Shown piece by piece: positions 30,083-39,927 of a stretch of DNA of 64,000 bases. The stretch is from the NCBI GenBank assembly GCA_006386115.1, contig VFIW01000035.1, positions 186,001 through 250,000 of the forward strand. Reading direction: 5' to 3'. The DNA is from Globisporangium splendens. Lineage: Eukaryota; Oomycota; Peronosporomycetes; Pythiales; Pythiaceae. Positions within the stretch are counted from its first letter, which is position 1, and every line of letters starts with the position of its first letter. Under the pieces are notes generated by a model, which was not told where the DNA came from, did not search any database, and worked only from the letters and a program-made list of their open reading frames with translations. A program made the translations under genes and the position numbers.

Positions 30083-33000
30083 CTAATAGTAGTTGCTTCG
30101 AATATACTGGTCCGATGTGCGGCGATTGCGTGCGACTTCGTTCGCGAGCAAATGGTTGGCGTACAAGGCTTGGAGGGCTCGCATGCGTTTCGTACTCAGA
30201 TGCAACGGACGCCCTCGTCGGATATTGATATCTTCTTCGCCAAACATGTCGAGGTACGGCGACCCAAAGTACGAACTTCGCGGACCGAAGATCAGCAGCA
30301 CTGACGACGACCGAATCAGGAAAAACAGCCCCACACCGTTCCCGCACGTGATCGCATGGTATGTGCACGCGCCCATATTGTCGCTTCGGCGTCGACAGCA
30401 CTCGGAGCCAGCACACAGAATCTCTCCGCATGCCAGACACAACGCCGGGTTCTCCGCCACGCGCCACGTCTGTTTGCATTTGCTCTTGCCCAAAATCTCG
30501 CAGTGCAGATCTGTGTACGATGCCGACAACTTGGTCAATCGGATATTCGCAAAGTAGTGACGCATCACACCATTGGCATCTTCGGTGCGACGGAACGGGA
30601 GTTTCGGGATCCGATCGAGGTTGCTTCGAATGATCTGGAGTTGGAGTTCTGGGTTCGACTCGATGTTTGCGGTCGTGGCTTCTTCCAGCGCTTCCAGCAG
30701 CACATCCACATGGCCGGTCTGAGTGTACGATTCTTGTGCCGACTCAGGTACCGACGCAAACCTGGTATGCTGCAACTGAGTCGCCGCATTCTCCAGATAT
30801 TTCATCAAATCGGCATCCAACAAGATCTGGTCCACCGTTGGCAGTCCTAATTGCTGGCAGAGGTCGTAGAAATTAGTACTCAGACGCAGCGAGCTCACAA
30901 AATTCGCACACCAAGACTCATCGGGGTCACTCTCCCCACGGAAAAACGCACGACACAAAAGCGTCACTTGACGCATAAATGCAGAACACGCAGACTTGAA
31001 GAGGTACAGTAACTGGTACCCACGAAGTGGCTCATGCGGCGGCACTCTCAGCTCGCCCTCACCCTCCACCTGCTGTTGCTGCTGCTGCATTAGGCTCACA
31101 CCAGCGTGCATGCTCAATCGATTCATCAACTGCTCCAGAGCTTGTTGCATCTCCAAGTCTTCCTCCTTCGTTCTGCCAGACATCTCACCTTCCTCCTGAG
31201 CGTCAGCAGTAGCTCCACTGCAACAACCATGGAGATGCATGTCCTCATCGTTCTGCTCCTCTGCAGGCAACCGAGCGAGCTGAATGAGCACTTGAGCCAT
31301 GTGGAGCACACAGAACGAGCGCAGTGTGAGCAAGATTTCTGCCTTGGTGTGCAGCATACTGCTGCAAATCGCCACCGAGAGGTACAGCAAGTCCTGGCCA
31401 AGAATTGGCTGTCCGAGCGGCAATGCTGCGCCACCCAAAAGCGCATTTTCCCACTCATCCGGAGTGAGCTGGAGCCGCAAATTGGAGATGATCGGCGCAC
31501 AGATCGCGTGGAAGAAGTCCTGCTTTCGGTTCTTAAACAGCAGCGGCACACGACGAAGCGAGCGCAGCAGTACGTTCAACTTGCTGTCCTCCTTTGGAGA
31601 GAAAGGATCTAGCTGACTGTCCAACGACTCGGGGAGCGACACCGCTAGTCGAGTCTTCATGCACGGCACAGGAGCATTCAAGATCGCATTGATTGTGAGC
31701 GACGAAAACGGGTTTGTAGGAGGGGTAGAGCTTACTGCTTTGGAAGACGCACCGCTCTCATGCGACGCACTCGAAGATGTCTCCATAGAATAAATAGCCG
31801 AGGAAATCCCACTCAGTTGGACACTCGTGCATGTCGACGCCACGGCAGACCAGATGATGTGAGACAACTGCGGTCCCGTGTTCAGGAAACCGTTCTTGAG
31901 CGCATTCATCGCCGCAGACACATGGGTCATGTCCGGTTGGAATCGCAACATGGCTTCCAAGAACGAGGTCGCAAACTGCTTCATCGCGCGCACATCTTCC
32001 TGTTGACGCTCGCCATGCTCTCCGTCGTCGTCGCTATCGGTGCATTCATCGTCTTCGCTAAACTCACCATCGTCCTCCATCTCGATCGCTGCTAGCCGAG
32101 CCGGGAGTTCGGCAGAAATCCATGACAGAATGCTCGACGTATCTTGCTTCGACTGAAAGACTCGCTCCAGAGCTTCTCGGTCCTTCTGGCGATCATCAAG
32201 AGTCAGCGCTTTGCTGAGCGGGACGTACGGAACCACCATGGAGCTGAGCGACTGGCACAGTGGGCATAGGAACTCGCCAAAGTGGGCATCGAACGCGACA
32301 TTCGATTGGCTTTGCTCCAAGTTGTATCTCGACTGGGCCTTCACGGATTCAAAGTATTTCTTCCAACAGTGGAGATGCACAGCGTGGCCACAGAGCGAGA
32401 GATACAATTGCGGCGGGAACGACTTGAGAGGCGCCTCTGTATGATCCTCGTACGAGTGGTTCCCTCGCAGAGCGTGAGCCGTGACCTGACTCATCTGCGA
32501 GTGGCCAATGTACATGATCGGATCGTCTTTCTTCTTCTGGGAACAGATAATGCAATCGGGAACAGGTGGAGGGCGATACACAATCGCAGATCCTGCGGTC
32601 GAGTCATGGAGCCCGCCAGCAGAATCGCCGTCATGATCGGTGCCATTGGTCGACTTGTCGTCTTCTTCGTCTTCGTCGTCTTCCATCTCAGTAAAGAAAC
32701 TCGACTGCGCAAATGCCTTTTGACGCGCCATCATCGCTTCGATCGCACGCTGCTGATGCAATTTCTTCAGTTCAGCCTTGGACAAACTGCTTTCGGACGC
32801 GTTATCGTCCTGCTTCTTCGTGCCAGAGTAGAAAATATGCTCCACGAATGAATACACGATCGGATCGAGCGCCGATAATTCTTTCAGGATCCAATAGATG
32901 GCCGAGATCGTCGACTTGGACGTCTCGAAATCGTTTTTCACCTGATCCTTTGCAAACGTCACGAGCAGCGACACGATACTCATCTCCTGCACCTCACTGT

Positions 33001-36000
33001 TGTTGCTTTCCCCCTGATCGCTGCTGTAAATAGACAAACGCAAACAACACAAACAACGTGTGAGTTCGTGGAACACATACGAAGGAAAATATCATACAAG
33101 CAAGTACGTACTCGCTGCTCATTTGAACATCCACGTCGCTCTCCTGGTTTGCTTGGCGTCGCACGCGTTTCTTCCCTCTCCAGTCGTCATCCTCTTCAAA
33201 CGTGTCGGGACCACTTCGCAAGAGCGCGAGCGCTTGTCGCTTTTTGCCCTCGGACAGAATCGCATCCGTCTGGCGAGCCCTCGTCTGGTGGCCGCTGTTT
33301 TTGAGCACTAGCACCATGATGTTCACCAAGTGGATGACTCGGAGTACGACCGTCATATTCGTTTGCTTCGGCAGACTCAGATTCTCGATCGTCGCGTCTT
33401 CGAGAAGCAGTCGCAAAATGCCAATGAAGCCTTTCTCGAGCACCATGAATCGAATGGGTGAAAGCGAGCCGTGGGATGGCGGCAACTGCTCCACCATCGG
33501 GATCGGCGTGTCTTCGACTTTCCATGTCTTGAAAAGCGCTTCCTGACGAGCAAACTGCGCTTTTTCATGGCTCGAGCGACTGAGATGGTAGAAGCCTGGG
33601 TCGTACTCCTTAAAGTACTCTTTCTTGAGCACATACTTATTGGGTTCCATGACACCACCACCACTCGCATCATCACCGCCAGGTAGGAATGGTGACATGA
33701 GCGACGACCGCTTCACCTGCACATCCGCGACCTCGTGCAAGATGCGCTCTAATCGCGCCAGATGTTGTTTCTCATGGCGCGACGCGACGCCACCAAATGC
33801 CGTGCTGACCATGAACGACGTCTGATCCAAAAGCTCCGACAACCGACACGGGTGCTGCGTCAATCGGTGCACAATCTCTCGTCGCAGCACAAAATCATGC
33901 TCCTGGATCGCATCGAGCGGCGGCGGTAACTCCGTGATGATCCAAATCAACTGCAGCAGCGCAGCCTCCAGCACGTTTACAAGCTTATCATCGTCACCGT
34001 CGCTCGGGAAATCGCGCGAGATGCTGTTGCGGCTGTTCTTCAAACTCAGCAGCCACTCGGACAACCCGAAACGATCAAAGTAAATCGTAAAAAACTTTGG
34101 GAATCCGACGATCGAGGCCGAAATCTGCAGGGCAAAGAGATCCAAGTCGCGGAGTTCACTGCACCACGGCGGACTCATGTAATTCACCATTTGGCGGTGC
34201 ATCGACTGGCCATTGCGAATCCACAAACCGCTGTGGATCTGCGCGCACAGCACCAGTGTGCGCAGCGGGTACTCCATCATTCCGTAGATCAGCATCGACT
34301 TTTTGTGCTGGAACGTGCTGTTGGCATCTTCTTGGTCCACTGAGGCGTCGACATTGTAGAAACGGTGGATCGAGTCCTCTATGAAAGCTTTCCAGTCCGT
34401 GATCCAGCACGACGACGTGCTCATGGAACCCGGTCCGTAGTACATGCTCTCCAGCAAAAAGCTCGCGAGCAGACTGTGAAGTGGGTAGTGGAACGAAACT
34501 GGTTGACTGCCGACGTCAAACTTGACGATTTTCTCCTGCCGCGCACCCATCAGGTACCCAAACGGTGGCGTGTACAGCTGCAGCACAGTGTCCGTGATCC
34601 CAGACGAGTCGAGTTGTTCCCAGAAGCAGTCGAGGAAGTTGTGGATCATCTGGAGCTTGCCTTCGTCGCCCGTGCCTTCGTCGTTGCGGAGTCCCTTGAC
34701 GAGCAGCGTCTGCAACTTCGTGATCGTCGAGTGGAACGAGAACGCCGTGAACCACAACTGCGTCTCGTACGTGACATGGGCATGACCATCTTGAATGCGC
34801 ACTTGTGGATCGAGACCCTGGATCTGGCGCAGCGCATCAAACCATTTGCACAGCAGATGCTTCCGCAGCAGCATCTCGCTCGCGACCGTCGGGATGTTGA
34901 ACACGTATCCGATGTTGTCCGTTGCGAACGTGAACCGGCGAAATTTGAGCAGCGCGTGGTCGCAGTCGAGCGTGCGCGACATATTGGAGATCGCAGGCGG
35001 CAGCGACCGCGCGTTGGAGGATGTGACGACGGCCGAGAGCTTCGTCGACTTGGCGAGATCCAGCGCCACGTTCATCGTGTCGAGCAGCATCTCGAGTACG
35101 CCCTGCTCCGCCAAGTGGCTCACGATCGACGGCGTCGTGAAGATCTGCACGCCGTACTGGAAGAGTGACTCGTCGCGCGTGCCGATGCCGCAGAAGTACC
35201 GCGTCATCATGCGGTTGTACACCTTGGCAAACACGACCGCGAACTGCAGCTTCGGGTCCTTGTCGCCCTGTAGCTTCAAGTACAACTGGTACAACTCGAG
35301 CACGCTCTCCTTGCGGAAGTACGGGTCCGAGAGAAACATGACCTGGATCGGCTCCTTGGGCGCTGAGATCGGGTTCGACGAGTCGAACAGCTTCGCGTAA
35401 AACATGTTGAGCAGCAGCTTGGAAAGCGATCCGATCTGTTTCACCCAGCGCACCATGTGCAAGAACACGTTCTCATCGTGGATGTGCTGGTCTTCGACGA
35501 CGCACACGTGCCAGCCCTCGGACTTGAGCTCCTGCATGAGTGTCAGTGCATCTCGCAGCGACACGTTCGCGGCCACGATCTCATAGCCGTTCGAGTCGAT
35601 ACTGCGCACGAGTTCGCGCGGATCAGGGATGTTCTTCTTCGTCAACGAGGTGATCAGATCTTCGTCCGAGTGGACATCGTCGTTGCATATCCGTACGTGG
35701 AACACCGGCGGATCTATCGCGCTTCCCCCATAAAGCTCGCTGTGTGCGTCTTGCTGCATGTGGAGTCGGTATTCATTCTGCAATTGGCGCCCCATCACGT
35801 CCACTTTTTCCGAATCGAACACGTCCATCGACTTCTTCGCCATCTCGACAAAGAACAGCACGATCTCCTCAAAGAGCACATCGGCGACGCGCACGAGCTC
35901 CTCGGGGAGCCCCACGGGTTCGTCGCTGATTTCTCCCGATGTGCCGCCGCCGTCCTGGTCCGTGCGGTCGCCGTGGTAGATGCAGAAGCCGTCGGGGTCC

Positions 36001-36653
36001 CACGCTTCGCTGTCGCCGCAATCACAACAACCACCGGGGAACGTGCGGTGGAAAAAGATATCGTGGCCCTCGTGGTTGCCGTTCCGGTAGCAGTTGAGAC
36101 ACAACACGCACGTCTCGTCGAGCTGACACGTCTTGCAGTTGAACGCGATGTCGTTGCGCTGGAAAATGTACCCGCAGAGGCCATGCGACGACGACTTGGG
36201 CGTGAACTGCTGGAAGAACGCGTCGCGCGGGACCGCAGTCTTGAAACGGTCCACGACTTTGGCTGGCTGATTGTGCGCATGCAGCTGGTGCGGGTCGAGC
36301 AGCGGCGACGCCGGCGACAGCGACGGCGACGGGTACGGCGACGGCGACTGCGGTGTCAAGTAGCTCTGGTCGGGCGTCATGTCGCCGCCGCTGGCGCTCA
36401 CGCTGTGCATGGCATCGGACTCGATCTCGTCCGTGAAGTGGCCGAGCAGGATCGCGTCCAGAAACGCCGGCACGTACTCGGGCTCAATGGCGCGGCGCAC
36501 GACCTGCTGCAGCAGCACGGGCAGCAGCTGCTGCTGCGACGCGATCTGGTGGCTGAACGGCGACCGCGGGGGCTTCTCGTGGAGACTCGCGAGCGGCTGC
36601 GCGCGCAGGAAGCGCAGGAACTCGCGCACGTCCTGCGTCGGGATCGCCGCCAT
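30083..36653 (-). CDS. UBR-box N-recognin, UBR1/UBR2-type E3 ubiquitin ligase (two exons)
   Basis: Coding join of 33112-36653 and 30083-33023, 2,160 residues, split by an 88-bp intron. The ATG at 36653 gives MAAIPTQDVREFLRFL; the frame upstream is non-conserved. The UBR box (residues about 158-228) shows the Cys/His pattern LCGYIF...NCKTCQ.D.TCVLC..C, HEGHD, GGCCDCGD.EAW and FCIYHGD, the type-1 N-degron pocket. A ClpS-like stretch (VRICNDDVHSDEDLI, about 318-335) may bind type-2 N-degrons. Exon 2 holds an acidic region, a RING-H2-like domain (CIIC...CGHAVHLHCW...CPLCQ, about 1338-1438) and the C-terminal UBR cap with CLACGEILCAGSECC. The protein recognises N-terminal degrons and ubiquitinates the substrate. 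Longer than the usual 1,750-1,950 residues because of acidic and Gln-rich inserts. Confidence 0.88.
33024..33111 (-). other. Spliceosomal intron of the UBR gene
   Basis: On the minus strand it begins GTACGT and ends TTTACAG. Removing it joins codons SSD-SDQG in frame and links the two long open frames, which otherwise end in unrelated residues (a hydrophobic tail on one side, a GTG start on the other). It is the only intron I can support in the window. Confidence 0.85.
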
Positions 36654-38254
36654 TTGCCTCCCTGCTGTCTGGAGATTGTGATTGTTCTTTGGGGGGAGGA
36701 AGCAGTGAATGAGTGAGCTGCTGACTGAAACCCACAGTGTAGGATAGGATGAGGACGCCTGGGGTAGAGTGGGCCACATGAGATTGGTCAAGCGCTTCTT
36801 TACGGGAAGCTAATAGGATATGGGAGAGTCACGAGACGAGCGGTAGGGTGCGGCATTCCTCTTTGAGAAAGACCTTTAGCAGTACGTTTTAATTCCATCG
36901 GTGGAAATCTCTATATTTAGATTTTGGTGTTCATGAAAGTAATATCGACCTGCCATAAATCATATATGCATCAAGAAGAAGTATAGCGAGTGTGCTAGTG
37001 AAAGGCTCTGTTTTATGGTAGCAGACGGGACTGACTGCGTGTAGATGGGCTGTGCCAAAGGGAGAGCAGCGCTTTGTCTCTTCCCGTGGAACCCGCGCAG
37101 TGACGCATGTTGGGTCGTGTTGGCGTCCAAATGACAGTCCAGCTGGCGCATCGATATGATGTGCACACATTGCGGCAAAGTGAGGCATCTCACCACACGC
37201 AAAGTCCTGACGATAACCTGAGCAATATAAAGGCGGAGATGGGGGAAAAGCAAACGGTGGCGAGTGCGCTCGCTCGACATGATGGACAGCAATTCGCATT
37301 TGGTGCAACTTGGCTGCAAACACCATGGCTTGAGTGGATTGTGGGCATCGTTAGGTTACAATCGTGGATATCACGGTATATGTGGCGGAAAAGAAAGCGA
37401 CTCGAAAGAAGTCGTTGAGAAGCCAGCTGTTGGTGTCTTATGCACAGTGCCGAGAGGATGACAAGCGACAGAGATCAGTCCAAAAACAATCAAAGATTAC
37501 AACGACACAATACAAATCAATGCGAGCGCGTGCATATTGTAAGACGGTATCATTTAGCGGAGCTCAGCAAGGTGGTCATGGCCACGTGGCCATCATTTTG
37601 CCATTTGAGTCGCAACACTCCATGCTTACCATTCTGGCAACTAAGGTATCATTTGTGGATGTGCGCAAGTCGGTGGTTTTTGTAGACTGGTGAGTTTTTC
37701 AACAACCCCTAGTCTTTGCTTATCTTTTGTGGGCAACAACAAAACCAAAACAAGTGGTTGCAGTGAGTGTAGGTGGCGATTTGCAATCGTCTGGTCTGTC
37801 GGGGGAGGAGGGACAACAGTACTACGCCTGTCAGACCTTGGCCTGGATCTTGGGATCTTTAGTCAGTGTGACAAAAGCTCTTTTTATTTTGCGTGTGTGC
37901 TTGATGGCAGGCTCTCTCTCTATAAAATGGCGAGACAAAGAATTGGCGTCTTGATCCCCCGCCTTTTTTGTTGGTCGGTACTACAGAGAGTGTCAACAGC
38001 AAGCGCTCACCATAAACCGAGAACAATGTATTTATGTGTGTGAGAGCGAATGCGCACTTAAGTCAGAAGATACAGTGCTTGCAACGACATGACGAAGAGA
38101 TATTTATAAATTCAAAGAGTGTAAACTGTGAAAAGAACATGATGGGTACGTAGGGTATCTCCAAATAGCCTAGCTCACCAAGTTGGCCACTTCATCTGCT
38201 TCTTTGGATTCGCTGTGAAGTAATTTGAAACAATGCTAGCTGGTGATTCCTTCT
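36654..38254. other. Intergenic, 1.6 kb
   Basis: Upstream region of the UBR gene and 3' flank of F-box/LamG gene 4. Open frames of 60-130 codons occur in several overlapping frames without motifs. A TCTATAAAATGG at about 37916-37927 is TATA-like but precedes no recognisable gene. Confidence 0.4.
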
Positions 38255-39277
38255 TCAAATACTGTCTATATAATCGCCAGTTTCTGCCTCCATTTTCTGC
38301 TCCTCCAACACACACCAATGCTCCTGCGGTCGAGAGCACCGCATTTGCTGGACTGCCGTGGGATGTCTGTGACCACTCCAGTCCCGTTTGATGCAATACA
38401 CTGGTTCTTCAGTCGCAGACTCATCATGATGAGCAAGTTGCTGGATGTCCGTAGCCGACAAGGCATAACGATATACTTGAAAGCTGTCCACGACCCCATT
38501 GAAGCTGTACCAGCTAGGAGTTAATGACTCCGACGAGCTAAAAGTACCAACAGCTGCATACCCGGTGCCAACTTGAGCTGCATATAAAGAGCGCCATTCT
38601 CGATGCAATCGGCCAGCTCGCTCTACGACACGCTCTCCGTTGAGATGCACTACCATCTTCTGATTCGAAAAGACCAGCACCAAATGGTACCATCGGTTGA
38701 ATTCCAACGCTGCAGCAACAAGCGTGGCATCTGGGCTTGAGTCGACCACCGAGGAGTAAAGATTGCAATCGCTATCGACGAACACCATTGCAAGGTAATT
38801 TCTTGGCTCCTCGGATGGCAAATGTCCATTTAGGACACAGGATTGAGCTCCAAGAAGAACACCACCCACACACGTCGCATCGTCACCAGAACGCAAACTG
38901 AACCAGGTTGCAACCGAGAACGGCTGCCCCCAGCTCCCAAAAGCGTCTCGCATCGACGTACCCACTGACACCCATGCGTTCTTACTGTCGTCGCTGGACT
39001 TGACAGTACCTGGAAAGAAGAATGAGCGACTCTGTCGGGTGTACCACTCTTTGGAGGAGGACAGGGTGAGGAGGTCGGTGGTCTCAGGATGGACTCTCGC
39101 GACCCACACGTGGTCCTGTGAGAGCGTCTTCAGAGTGTAGCTACACGCATGCGAGAGCGCGAAGAGCTCCGCACCCAGCAGATACGACGCGATTCGCTCC
39201 AGAACTTCAGCTGGTCGATGCGCAAAGCTGCCATTCGCCATCACATCACCACTTTGCTCCTTCCACTGCCCATTCAT
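38255..39277 (-). CDS. F-box-like / LamG domain protein 4
   Basis: Predicted 340 residues from the ATG at 39277 (a second Met at residue 13 is possible). F-box-like residues about 20-60: RPAEVLERIASYLLGAELFAL ending in VWVARV. The LamG-like module (about 118-290) shows FSVATWFSL, GGVLLGAQS, YLAMVFVDSD, LYSSVVD, NRWYHLVLVF, VHLNGE, QVGTGYA and SWYSFNGVVDSFQVY. The tail VYCIKRDW...MRCSRPQEH is the family signature. No signal peptide. It is divergently placed to the kinase-PDZ-LamG gene, 650 bp away, which carries the same module. SCF adaptor role inferred. Confidence 0.77.
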   Translation of the reverse strand: MNGQWKEQSGDVMANGSFAHRPAEVLERIASYLLGAELFALSHACSYTLKTLSQDHVWVARVHPETTDLLTLSSSKEWYTRQSRSFFFPGTVKSSDDSKNAWVSVGTSMRDAFGSWGQPFSVATWFSLRSGDDATCVGGVLLGAQSCVLNGHLPSEEPRNYLAMVFVDSDCNLYSSVVDSSPDATLVAAALEFNRWYHLVLVFSNQKMVVHLNGERVVERAGRLHREWRSLYAAQVGTGYAAVGTFSSSESLTPSWYSFNGVVDSFQVYRYALSATDIQQLAHHDESATEEPVYCIKRDWSGHRHPTAVQQMRCSRPQEHWCVLEEQKMEAETGDYIDSI

Positions 39278-39884
39278 TCACTCTTTCTATGGAAGAAAAA
39301 AAGACGCTGACGAGCATTTCTTCCAACCAATTTCCATACTTTGTAACGATTCAGCCAATCGTAAGTGCGAAGAGATTGCCAATGGGTTCAAAATAGTGAG
39401 AGTCTATTCGTCAATAAATCGAATAAAACTAATTTACAACCAATCATATCTATTGAAAACGGTAAGTACCGGTTCTGGATGGACGAAAACCGGTATGCTC
39501 ATTGTCCATCCGAGTCGTCCAACCCAGAATACAGCCATATCGACAAGTCAGCAGCTGTCTTGTACATATGCATATATATAGGTCTACTAAACGCAAACAC
39601 AAGTGTTTTATTAGAATTTGTATATTTCATTTAATCAATTGTATTATGAGTAATACATTGTCTATTAGAAGGTAATGGTGCTGAAGTGTGAAGAAAAGGC
39701 GGGGCGAAAAGAAGAAAAACGGTGGCAGCAATGCTGATCATTCAAATCTCAAATCAGCTGTGAGTTTGTGGCTGCGCACGCGGACGACGGCGCAAGCGCT
39801 TCCCTTCGTGCATCTGCATACACACGCGCGATAGGAGCGCCACTGTCTATCAGCTTTCTCTCTCTCTCTCTGTATCGCTCTTGG
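39278..39884. other. Divergent intergenic region
   Basis: Separates F-box/LamG gene 4 and the kinase-PDZ-LamG gene. It is AT-rich with a CT/TC run at about 39855-39871 next to the initiator of the kinase gene. No other feature seen. Confidence 0.45.
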
Positions 39885-39900
39885 GCTCATTCGCCATTTG
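39885..39900 (+). promoter_or_regulatory. Oomycete-type initiator of kinase-PDZ-LamG gene
   Basis: GCTCATTCGCCATTTG, 27 bp before the ATG, matches the initiator consensus (GCTCATTYYNCAWTTT) with one or two deviations and predicts a very short 5' leader. Confidence 0.72.
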
Positions 39901-39927
39901 CTCATTGCTTGATAGTCGAAGTACGAG

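Noticed and set aside
35457..36716. 419-codon plus-strand frame
   Set aside because: Antisense to the first UBR exon, including the UBR-box Cys codons; strong G/C third-position bias of the real gene explains the open antisense frame.
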